From the NCBI RefSeq assembly GCF_000372725.1, contig NW_005198244.1:944718-1008717 (forward strand): a stretch of 64,000 nt of DNA, in the 5' to 3' direction. The notes below the pieces were generated by a model. That model worked only from the letters and a program-made list of their open reading frames with translations. It did not search any database and was not told the origin of the DNA. The stretch is from Emiliania huxleyi CCMP1516. Its lineage: Eukaryota > Haptophyta > Isochrysidales > Noelaerhabdaceae. The translations under genes and the position numbers were made by a program. Within the stretch, counting starts at the first letter, position 1, and every line of letters starts with the position of its first letter. Below are positions 30,394 to 39,828 of this stretch, one piece after another.

Positions 30394-31545
30394 ATGAGCA
30401 GGCATGAGGCGGCGCGTTTACGTCAAGACGCCGACCTGGCCGTGAAGAGGCACTCGGAAGCCCTCGCACGGCGGCAGCAGGCGGAAATAGATGAAGAGTC
30501 AACAAGGAAGGAAATGTTCAGGGCTCGCGAGTTGGCTGCTCAAGCTGAAGCTGCTGCGCGAAAATCTCCGGGTGGAATATTTGGAGAGCCGTCGACACTT
30601 GGCGTCGAGATACTCGCGGGGATGCATGGCCAGTCTTCAGATGTCATTACGCTGGTGGCGATGTCATCAACCTGGTGGCGGCAGGCATGGGATTTCTTCA
30701 GCGTTGGGCCCCTACTGAGGATATGTCGCTCACCCTTGTGGCGGGCAGCAGTTCTTGCGGCAACGCAGGCTCATGTCAGGCCTGAAACACTGGTCCGCTG
30801 TCACATTGGTCAGCTCGTCGGGTTGATGCGTCTTGGATCAGCACAGCAAGCTTGCTGGGCGATACAGACGCTGATTTACTCACATCGATTCACATTTCCG
30901 CGCTCCTCATTCAGCGCTCATAGACCAACTCATCGCGTGTATGGATATGAATACGGATCGATGCAACATGCATTGAAGGCGGCCCACGGCGTCGCGCCAT
31001 TATGGAAGTGGCTTCGTGCAGCAGTGGATGACAAATCCCTGCAGTCCGCAGCAGGTCTTCGCTACGCAGCGGCTCGCTTGCTGCTGCTTCTTCTCATTGG
31101 CTCCCAGGACGCCGACGAGCGAGACGAGATCACTAGTATGGGTGGCGATGGAGCGGTCAAGCTCGTGAACGAGTATGGCAGGCGGATTGATCTGCCGTTG
31201 CCGCCGACGCTCGCCAGACCCGATACACATGAGATGCTTCCTTTTGGAGAAGACCGGCACGCCTCCGAGCTCCTCTGGCCGACGATGCGTCTGAGCGCCC
31301 ATGAGGTGTTTGGCTTACCCGACGACGCACGGATGTACGTCTATCTAAATGGCGAGCCTGTGAACAAGAATCAAAACCCCCAAGGCCCTATGGCCATACA
31401 ATTCGCAGTCGAATGGACCCCCGACCTCGCCGATGACGATTATCGAACAGAGTTGGCCGGTTGGCGGGTGAAGCTGCCCAGTGACGAGAAGTGCAAGGCG
31501 CTCAGCTTTGCTCGGAAAAGCGCGCGCCTTCGGAAAGCGGAATGA
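30394..31545 (+). CDS. Unknown intronless protein, 383 aa
   Basis: Opens with a charged helical stretch (SRHEAARLRQDADLAVKRHS, then ARRQQAEIDEESTRKEMFRA) that could form a coiled coil. A Trp/Leu-rich helical region follows (WWRQAWDFFSVGPLLRICRS, LRYAAARLLLLLLIGSQDAD), possibly an armadillo-like solenoid (inference). The end, YVYLNGEPVNKNQNPQGPMA, looks beta-rich. No catalytic motif and no family recognised. Base composition is closer to neutral than in the intron-rich genes. A real protein is likely from the non-repetitive residue use over a full-length frame. Confidence 0.5.
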   Translation: MSRHEAARLRQDADLAVKRHSEALARRQQAEIDEESTRKEMFRARELAAQAEAAARKSPGGIFGEPSTLGVEILAGMHGQSSDVITLVAMSSTWWRQAWDFFSVGPLLRICRSPLWRAAVLAATQAHVRPETLVRCHIGQLVGLMRLGSAQQACWAIQTLIYSHRFTFPRSSFSAHRPTHRVYGYEYGSMQHALKAAHGVAPLWKWLRAAVDDKSLQSAAGLRYAAARLLLLLLIGSQDADERDEITSMGGDGAVKLVNEYGRRIDLPLPPTLARPDTHEMLPFGEDRHASELLWPTMRLSAHEVFGLPDDARMYVYLNGEPVNKNQNPQGPMAIQFAVEWTPDLADDDYRTELAGWRVKLPSDEKCKALSFARKSARLRKAE

Positions 31546-31625
31546 GTCGACCGTTGTACAAAAGTAGTGTACTCGTATTGGCATCGAGTGTGCTTGCGTG
31601 CGTATTGTACCGCGTGGCCACCGCC

Positions 31626-31888
31626 CACCTCTCTGAGGCGTGGCACCGCTAGTCGGACGGTTTTTTTGCGGTATCTTGATGTATCTCTCCAATATCTGAC
31701 TGTATCTGCCCGTATCTGCTTGCATCTCCTCGCAACTCCCCGTATCTGCCCGTATCTGCCCGTATCTCCCCGTATCTGCCCGCCAATATCCCGCCATATC
31801 CCGCCATATCCCGCCACATCCCGCCATATCCCGCCGCGGATACCGCGAAAAAAACCGTCCACACCAGGGATACCGCTCGTCAGAGGTG
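31626..31888. repeat. Fold-back element filled with 10-bp repeats
   Basis: Inner arms 31655-31675 (GGACGGTTTTTTTGCGGTAT) and 31839-31860 are inverted copies with one extra C. Weaker pairing extends outward to 31626 and 31888 (CACCTCT / AGAGGTG). The core is two blocks of 10-bp tandem repeats, CCGTATCTGC then CATATCCCGC. No clear target duplication. Confidence 0.7.
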
Positions 31889-32456
31889 TCCCAGTGGGGT
31901 GTCCTGGTGCGTGTGCGTTTTCGCGATCTGTTCGCTTGACTGACTGACTGACGTATTGGCGTGGTCACAGGCGAGAGCACGTGTCACCCTCACGCGAAAA
32001 CAGCGAACGAACGGCTTCGGTAATGCGCGCGCGACGCCGCGAGCCCGGTCCCCGCGGGGGTGCGATGTGTTGTGGGGTAATATCTAATAACGGTCCATGC
32101 GAGCTACCAGCTTTTCCCGAGATCGTCTAGACAGAGACACCTAAATATACGAGCGAGTGAGTAGCGACGTGCGGCGCAACAGAGTGAGATATTCCTAATA
32201 GGTCACATGGTATGAGGGGCCGCGGTTGCGCGGGCGGCCTATAAGCGAGAGAGCGCTCGAGAGAGCGCGCTCGAGGGTTCGGACACTGATCTCCAGCCAC
32301 CTCTCAACAGAGGCGCATACGGGAGCGTGGCGACAGAGACAAGACACGGGGAGGTCTGTCTGAGTCTGTCTGAGTGAGGGTCATGGGATACTCGTTCGTT
32401 CGATTGATTGTTCGTCTAAGTGCAAAGTGGGGTGGGCGGGGCTGGTGAATGAGCTC

Positions 32457-32550
32457 GTTATGACCCCCCCCAGTGAACACTCCAGTGAGGGAGGGCGAGA
32501 CGATCGAGGGGTCCCGTAGCACGCGGAATCGACCCTATCCACTCAAGTGC
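32457..32550 (+). repeat. Dispersed ~95-bp repeat, copy 1
   Basis: Inverted counterpart of 58657-58755. The shared text runs GTTATGACCCCCCC, CCAGTGAGGGAGGGCGAGAC, GATCGAGGGGTCCCGTA and CGGAATCGACCCTATC, and ends in repeats of CAAGTGCT. Confidence 0.8.
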
Positions 32551-32615
32551 TAAGCCAGCTCAAATTCCCAACATGGATCGTGTAAATTCTTTGCGAAAGG
32601 CGGCTCGGCCCGCGC

Positions 32616-33284
32616 ATGACCAGGTTCCGCGAAGGCCAGCCCTACGACTCGCCGCCCGCCTATTCCGGCAAGATCGACCTGGATGGCATCTGGAACGTGC
32701 CGCTCGCGCAGATCGAGCGGGACCGCCCGCCGACCTGGTGCTCAGCCGACGAGGCGCCGCTCTCGCGCGCCTGTTGGCACTGGCTCTCTGAGCCGCTTGG
32801 GCCTCGCCGCGCAGGTACTTTGCCATTGGATCGATGCCTGGCACCTTCGTTCTGGAGCCCGGTGGCTGCGGCAAGGGCGGCAAGGTAACTGACCCGACGC
32901 TCGTGTTTACGCTGCAGCTCTCAGTGCGGGTCTGCTGCTGCTCGTGGGAGATGGGTGCGCACTCCCCTCGCGCCTACCCCCCAGATCTCCTCCGCACCGC
33001 CTGCAGCCGCGTGGCCGCGCTGTCGCAGGGGAGACGCACATATTGGCGCCGTCGCCGGACGACGCGGAGAACACCTGGAGGAAGGAGCTCGGTGGCGGCC
33101 GCCACCAGGCGGGCTGGCAGACCTCGCTCCGTGGCTGGGGGCTGCGAACCGACGCCGCCTGGTCCCGTCCCTCGCCCTCACGCAGGTGCTCAAGTTCGTG
33201 AGCGAGCGCCAGGTGCTGATGGAGTGGTGGAGTGCCGACGGCACCATCGAGTGGACGCGGACGTGGTCGCACCTAGGAGGCTGA
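32616..33284 (+). CDS. Unknown multi-exon protein
   Basis: Protein-like segments in three frames suggest three or more short exons: FREGQPYDSPPAYSGKIDLD and DLDGIWNVPLAQIERDRP (32616-32812); FAIGSMPGTFVLEPGGCGKG (about 32820-32887); ETHILAPSPDDAENTWRKEL with GWQTSLRGWG (about 33030-33150); and VLKFVSERQVLMEWWSADGT to the stop at 33284. The Trp-rich ending and order look real, but I do not recognise the family and cannot fix all borders. Confidence 0.4.
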
Positions 33285-33895
33285 AAAGGGGGGCGTGCCC
33301 TGAGTAGGTAGAGGCGAGACGAGCGGGGATAGAGCCGACACTCGAGGCCGACGGGTAACTCTCGACCCTCGAGTCACAAGGCCTTAGGGGAGAGAAATTT
33401 TTCGGCTCGCTCAGCGAGCGCGCGTATGGCGTACGGCTCTCTCTGTCTCATGTAGAGGCTAGAGCAGGGCGGGACAGGAGGCCGCGTTGGCCGCTGCCGC
33501 CGTCGGCGCCCGCAGATTTTTTCTCTTGTCAATATTACCATGTGTCATCCTGCTTTTCTCTTGCCAATATTAAAGTACATTGCAGGCGGTAGGATGCCGC
33601 CCATTGTGCCGGCACATGGGCGAAGGCTTGCCCGAAGGCGAGCTCCGAGACCGAGACTCGCACAACACGGCTCGACGAGGCGCCCACACGCCTGGCACCG
33701 ATGGCGCCCAGCGCGCCGCCGCGCCACCGCGCCGCCACGGCGAACGGCCAACACTGCTCCCTGGGCGCACAACTCAACCGCCGCGCGCGCACCTCGTGTC
33801 TGCTCGAGCGGCTCCAACCCCCCCCCCCCCCTCCTCTCTGCCATGTGCCTGCGACAGGGCCTGGGCCGGGAGTAGCTAGCTGCTGCCGGGAGGAG

Positions 33896-36800
33896 CTAGC
33901 TGCGGGAGGGCCGCATGCGCAGCTCCGCGAGCTGCAGCGCCGAGTTGATGACGCCGAAGCACGCCTGGGGGCGAGGGAGCAAGCTGCGGGCGTCTGGCGC
34001 GGGCGGCGGCGGGCGAGTCCGGGGTCGGTCCGAAGTGCCGCCCTGGCGCCGCTCTGGCGACAACTGGGCGTCTAGGCGGTATGTGTACGGAGGCGTGCGG
34101 TGGCATCCTGGAAGACGGGCAGCCTCCTCGTCGGCGCGTCGGAGTACCTCGCGTGCGGCGCGTTTGCGATGTAGATTGGGTAGAGGACCTGCGGGACGTG
34201 TCGCGGGCGTGTCGCGGACGTGTCGCGGTCGCGGTCGTGTCGCGGGCGAGTCGTGGACGTGTCGCGGTCGCGTCGCGGGCGTGTCGCGTGGGCTGGGAGG
34301 GGCTATCCGCAGTAGCGGTGGTGGGGCGTGGCACCGCGCGCAGCACAAAGAGGTCCCAGAAGCGAAGCCCGGCCGACAGGGCGGCGAGCACGCCTCCGTA
34401 CCTGCCGGCGGGGAGAGCTGTGCTGCAGGGGCGTCGGGGCGGGCCGGCACGCGTCTCGGAGAGCTACCCGACAAAGAAGGTCCAGTGCGACTCGATCAGG
34501 CGGAAGCGGGAGGCGACGCCGCGGTGCGTGCTCGCCCAGTGCATCTCGAAGGAGTCGTAGGCGTGCAGCAGCGCCTGCGAACCGCTCGGAAGACCAGTCG
34601 CGGACACGTCCCGGACACGTCCCGAGCACGCCGTGGCGGGAAGAGCAGCATCACCCACCGCTGCATCTCGGCTGCATCTCAGCCGCATCTCGGCTGCATC
34701 TCGGCCGCATCTCGGCTGCATCTCGGCTGCATCTCGGCTGCATCTCGGCTGCATCTCGGCTGCATCTCGGCAGCATCTCGGCAGCATCTCGGCTACATCT
34801 CGCCGAGAGGAGGAGCATCACCGACCGACCAAGGAGCGGGAGCGAGTAGATTAGCTTCACCTGCAGCAGGAAGCAGCAGGAAGGGCACGTCACCAGCCAT
34901 TAGTGCATCATCCACTGCTATTGAAGCGTTGACTCGCCTGCAGCAGGAAGGCCACATACACCAGCCGGCCGTACACGAGCGAGAGCGCCTGCAGGGAGAG
35001 GGCCAGGACATGTCTCGGACATGTCCCTCAACAGCCAGGCCGTGCAAGAACGCGAGAGCGCCCCCTCCGCCCCGCCGCCGCCGCCCGCCGCAGCGCCGCC
35101 CGCCGCAGCGCCGCTGCCCTGTGCCGCCGCCTCTGCGGGCGAAGCGGCGGCCTCTGCGCGGCTCGCGAGCGCGCGGTGCATCTCGTAGTGCCACGAGGTG
35201 GAGACCACCTGCGGGGAGATGCGGCCGAGGTGCAGCCGAGGTGCAGCCGAGGTGCAGCCGAGGTGCAGCCGAGGTGCAGCCGAGATGTGCCGTGGTTGCC
35301 GGGAGGACCTCACCGGTAGGCTAGACCTCGGCTAGACCTCGGCTAGACCTCGGCTAACTCTCGGCGTATCTCCCGGCGAGACCTCGCAGACGAGGTAGGC
35401 GGGAAGCGACCAGAGCAGCAGGACCGCCCACTCGTACCAGCCGTACCTGTCGCCGCAGCAAGCCAGCTGAGAAGGACGTGTCCCGGACGTGTCCGAGCCG
35501 TGTCCCCAGCCACCTCGGGTCGGTCGCCAGGTCGACCCCGAGCAGCGCCTCGACGGCGGCGGGCAGCGCTGCCTCATACACGAAGAGCGCGCCTCGGTAG
35601 AGGCACGCGTTGAGCAGCAGGCAGCGGAAGGTGCACTGCCGCGAAGCTGGCTCGAGCAGCGCGTGCCTGCGGCGCCGCAGCGTGGGGGCGCGTCATGCAC
35701 GCGCGGCGCGCCACCCGGGCGCAACGCCGGAGCGAGGCTCGCCTCGTGGCCAGCCGCGGCTGGTCCGCTAGATCTCGGCGAGATCTCGGCGAGATGGCTA
35801 GATCTCGGCTAGATCTCGGCGAGATCTCGGCGAGATCTCGCCTCGCAACTAGCCGCGGGTGGTTTGCAGCGCACGCGCCCTGCAGCACGTGCGCCACCGC
35901 CGTGCCGCTCCACACCACCGCCAGAACGAGCAGCCGCAAGCAGGCGGCGACCAGCCACACCGGGCCCCACAGCGCCGCCTACCCTCCGAACAACGCACGC
36001 TCGAGCAGCGTGCGCGGGGCGGGGCGGCCCCTACCAGCGCCCCGCGCCTCCCCGCCCGCCGCCTCGCCGCCCGCCGCCTCCTCACTGAAGCTGAGAGGCG
36101 ACTGGGGCGACGGCGGCTCGCCCTCCGCCTCGCCGCCCTCCGCCTCGCCGCCGAGCGGGCCGCCAGCCGAGTGCAGCCTGACCGCTTGCAGCCTCACCGC
36201 CAGCGGAGGAGGCACCGGTCGGGGCTGCGGCTCGCCCTGCGGCCCGCCATCGGCTGCGTCGCTGTCGGCCTCCGCCGCAGCGCCGCTCGCCCTGGCTGGG
36301 TCCGACCTACGCGACATGCCTCGGACATGTCCCGGGACATGTCCTGGACGCCCTCTCGCCTCCCGCTCGCTCTGGCGCGGCCACGCCTCCCGCCGCCGCG
36401 CCGCCGCAGGCTGAGCCCTCCCTGCCCGCCTCCCTGCCCGCCTCCCTGCCCGCCTCCCTGCCCGCCTCCCTGCCCGCCTCCCTGCCCGCCGCCCCGGCTG
36501 CCTCCGGCGCGACCCGCCCCGCCGGCCTCGCCGCCGCACCTCGCCGCGCCGCCCACCGCCTCCCTCGAACTCCAACCCTCCCCGCCCTCCCCGCCGCCCT
36601 CCCCGCCGCCCTCGCCGCCGCCCTCGCCGCCGCCCTCGCCGCCGCCCTCGCCGCCGCCGGGCTCGCTCGAGGGCCCACCGCCCAGCTCGCCGCCTCTGGC
36701 GAGAGCCTCTCCGGCCTCCGCACCCCCCTCCCCGCCGCCGCCTCCCCTCCCTCCTGCTGCCCGCCTCACGCCAGCCGCAGAGCCGGTGCTCGCCGCAAGA

Positions 36801-37219
36801 GCTCCCTCCGCCTCTGCCGTGGCTGTCGCGGTGTGCGACGCGCCCTCTGCTGCGGCCGGCTCCGCCCTACCGCCCGGAGGCGGCCGCTGGCCGGCTGCTG
36901 GGCTGCGAGGAGGCAGGTTCCAGATGCGTCTGTACTCCTCGTCCTCCTCGTCGACTGGCTCGCCGGCGCGAAAGTAGGCGCCGCTACCGGCGTAGGCTGA
37001 GGTCCCGTCTCCGGACCCCACCTCGGCCAGGTGGCGTCTCTCCTCCTTGACCGCCACGACGTCCCACCCATCCGGTCCCTCCTCCTCCTCCACCACGATG
37101 CCGCCGACGCCTCGCGGTGGCAGCGGTGGCGGAGAGTCGGACGAGGGCGCGAAGCGCTTGGCGCGACGGCCCACGGTGGTGCGCGCCTCGCGCCACACGG
37201 TGTCCCACCAGCTAGCCAT
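33896..37219 (-). CDS. EI24-family multi-pass membrane protein
   Basis: EI24 proteins are ER membrane proteins linked to autophagy in animals. Start at 37219 (ASWWDTVWREARTTVGRRAK); the first ~300 residues are acidic then Gly/Pro/Ala-rich and disordered. Membrane exons in order: AALWGPVWLVAACLRLLVLA with VVWSGTAVAHVLQGACA (near 35870-35970); CTFRCLLLNACLYRGALFVY and EAALPAAVEALLGVDL (near 35530-35645); RYGWYEWAVLLLWSLPAYLV and CEV (35385-35455); STSWHYEMHRALASRAEA (35160-35210); ALSLVYGRLVYVAFLLQ (34935-34985); VKLIYSLPLLG (34830-34865); LLHAYDSFEMHWA then ASRFRLIESHWTFFVG (34465-34570); and GLRFWDLFVLRAV (34330-34380). The FE-W ... RL-FIE-HW-YF-G order is the EI24 signature. The stop is at 33896. 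Introns hold 11-bp arrays at 34196-34292, 34661-34802, 35217-35288, 35319-35358 and 35774-35846. Confidence 0.7.
34661..34802 (-). repeat. Intronic 11-bp tandem array CATCTCGGCTG
   Basis: About thirteen units on the plus strand in an intron of the EI24-family gene, some with AGC replacing TGC. It closely resembles the arrays at 10590 and 35217 in other introns. Confidence 0.92.
35217..35358 (-). repeat. Two adjacent 11-bp tandem arrays
   Basis: 35217-35288 is GGTGCAGCCGA repeated about six times; 35319-35358 is TAGACCTCGGC repeated about four times. Both lie in the EI24-family introns. A third array (GATCTCGGCGA type) is at 35774-35846. Confidence 0.88.
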
Positions 37220-37619
37220 CGCCCACTGCGGCCGCGTCGACCTCTTCGGTGGCGATTTGAGAGCGACGGCGTCTCTATATACTCGCACAGGGCCGCGACT
37301 TGCGATCGTCCGGCAAGTCGCCAAAGGGCGCGCGAAGAAGAAAAAGCTACCACAAGCTCCACGGGACTGCGCCCCCGGGACGTCGGAGAGATCGGGTTGG
37401 CCTCCCCCGCCTCAGCCCTGACCCGACGGGGACGCCACCACCCTCGCGGGATCTATGCTGTCTTAAGGTCCGACAGGTTCGGCACCGGGCACCGCCTCGG
37501 TATACAAAATGCGCCTGCGGGCGGACCCTTACAGATCACAGATCACAGATCACGACCAACGGGCCCCCGGGGGCGCGGACGACTGTCAGAAACAAGAACT
37601 CCGCAAGAGAGAGCCCCTG
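37220..37619. promoter_or_regulatory. Head-to-head promoter region of the EI24 and NYN genes
   Basis: Four hundred bases between divergent start codons. TATATA occurs at about 37275 and GATCACAGATCACAGATCAC-type short repeats at 37532-37553. No characterised motif recognised. Confidence 0.4.
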
Positions 37620-39385
37620 ATGCCAAGATGGCGACAGTCCTCCCGTACAGACGCGGAAGCCACCGACAGCCTACTGCAGATATCGCCCGCAGCCGTCGCC
37701 CTCCTGCCGCCGCCGCTGCTCCCGCTTCTCACGCTGACGCTTCTCGGGGCGCTGCTCCTCCTTTCCCACCGCTGCCGCCGCCGCCGCACCGCGGCTCGGC
37801 TGGTCGTCTTCCACGACGGCGAGAACTGCTACCTTTCCAATGCGCGTGACCTCGACGCCGGGCGGCTGGTGAAGCGGACAGTCGAGCGCATCACAGCCGT
37901 GTGCGGCCTCCGTGGTCCGCCGAGCGTCGTGGATTGGCTGATGTTCCTCCCCAAGAACGAGCCCGAGCGAATCCGCCACCACCCGACCGACGCCGCGGTC
38001 GAGGCCTTGCTCAACGCAGGCGTCACCTATGTGCGCGTCGGCTCCAAGTCCGGCGCCGTCGACACGGCGCTCAAGGACGCCGTCGCTCGCTTTTCGAGGC
38101 GCGAGCGGGCGCTCGCGGGGTCGACCCTGGTCGCCATCCTGTCTGGCGACCGCGACTTTGCGGGCGACCTTCGCGCCCTGCGCGGCGAGGGCTTCGCCAC
38201 CGCCCTCGTGAGTCCGCCAGCCCGCACCTCTAGCCTCCTGCCCCTCGAAAGATCTCGCAACCTGCGAGCCGACCGGCCCACTCGCGAGGACGCCTGCTGC
38301 AGACCTTGCCAAACCCCACCCCAACCCCACGCCTCCTCCAGGTGCACCAGCGGCGGGTCGCGGTCTCGCGCGGCGTCGCGCAGAACGCAGACTTCGTCCT
38401 GCCCGAGTGAGGGGCTCGTCCGAGCCGGCGGGAGGCGGAGCCCTGCTCCGCGAAACCTGTCTCTGAGGCTGTCCCGTAGGTGGGACTCGCTCGTTGAGGC
38501 GGCGGGAGGACGCGTCGACACCGCGCGACCCTCGCCCGGACCTTCGCCCGGCTCCGCGTCGCGCCCGGTCCCCAGCGGTAAGGGAGCCAGCGCCAGGAGG
38601 CGAGGCAAGAGGCCGCCCGCTTCCCCAGCCAGCCGCGAGGGAGAGTCTTGCGGCGGCGAGGGTTGCACAGAGGCTGGCCCGCCGCCGCCGACCCCACCGG
38701 GGAAGAAGCCAGCCACGCCGCCGAGGCCCTCCGCCGACGCCGTCCCCGTCGACTCGCTCGCCCGGAAGCTTCACGCGGAGCGGTTCGTCCTGCCTGCGGC
38801 GCGGGCGGCAGCCGACAGCGAGTCGGTCCGGGTCGGTCGCTTCCGCAGAGCGGCGGACGGGTGCGCGCTCCCCGTCGAGGGCCATGGTGGTCCAGATCAG
38901 GCGAGGTCAGGCGAGGCGTGCCGACGCTTAGGTACGAGCTACTCGTCGAGCCGCGAGGGGCGAGGCGCGATTTGGAGCGGCGCGCGGCGGAGCGGGTGCG
39001 GCAGCAGCTGCGGCTGGAGTTCTCCCTCGTGGCGTGCGAGACGGTCCGGTTGCCGGGCGTGGGGGAGGCGCGGGTGCGAGAGCTGCGACCGCTGGCGAGT
39101 CGGCACAGCGTCTTCCTCTTCGTCGCCCCGCACAGCGCCGCCAGAGCGGCGGGCGGCGTTGCGCAAGGCGTGCGGAGAGGCACGGTTGCGGCGGAGGCGG
39201 GAGGGAGGGGGAGGGAGGCGGTGAGCGAGGCTTGCGTGGTCGAGCTGCTCGGAGCGGCAGCAAGCGTCGCCCTCGTGCGCCCTCACGTGCTGGCGCTGGC
39301 GGAGCCCGCGCCGAGGCCGCCCGGGCCGCTCGCGTGCATGCTCGCCGTGCAGGGCTGGTTCTGCGGCGAGCCGAGTGGTACGTGA
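37620..39385 (+). CDS. Membrane-anchored NYN (PIN-like) nuclease-domain protein
   Basis: Exons from 37620 (or the in-frame ATG at 37509) to 38207, 38342-38406, 38480 to about 38882, then from about 38931. An N-terminal hydrophobic helix (LLPLLTLTLLGALLLLSH) is followed by the NYN domain: VVFHDGENCYLSNARDLDAG, SVVDWLMFLPKNEPERIRHH, YVRVGSKSGAVDTALKDAVA and LVAILSGDRDFAGDLRALRG. DGEN, the D of VDTAL and SGDRDF supply the acidic metal-site residues of PIN-like RNases, so RNA cleavage is the family expectation. The next exon completes the fold (VHQRRVAVSRGVAQNADFVL). The C-terminal half is Ser/Pro-rich, then YELLVEPRGARRDLERRAAE and LEFSLVACETVRLPGVGEAR, a second uncharacterised domain. The intron at 38407-38479 begins with a copy of the next exon. 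Confidence 0.68.
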
Positions 39386-39828
39386 GTGAGCTGTGAGCTG
39401 CGTGACAGGATCGGCCCGCAGGCAGATTTGGTATCCCGAGGCGGTCCCGGCGCCAATCGTGAGACCTTTTGAGACAGCCTTGTATGTCCCCGGGCGAGAA
39501 GAGGGTGTCGGTGTGTGATCTGGCTGATGCGGCGGAATCCGGAAAAAACAAGTGCCGCGTGCGCGCGCTGCCGCCGGGCGCTGGCGCTGCCGGGGCGCGA
39601 CGCGCGTCACTCAAAATGTTCGAGGGCTTCCCCTCGAACACGCTGGTTCGAATTGGAGTGTGCGGTTATTACTTATTTGCCTCACAACCGGGGCGCCGAA
39701 GCCCCATACATTAGCACTCGCTCCCCACTTGCCGACCGTGTGGTCTCGCCTCTCGCGATGTGACGAGCCCCCCCTCTCCCCGCGAAGCCGCATGTACCAT
39801 GCATCACCCCCCTCTCTAATAGGGGGAA
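39386..39828. other. Intergenic region between convergent genes
   Basis: 3' flanks of the NYN gene and the minus-strand repeat protein. No gene or repeat supported. Confidence 0.4.
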
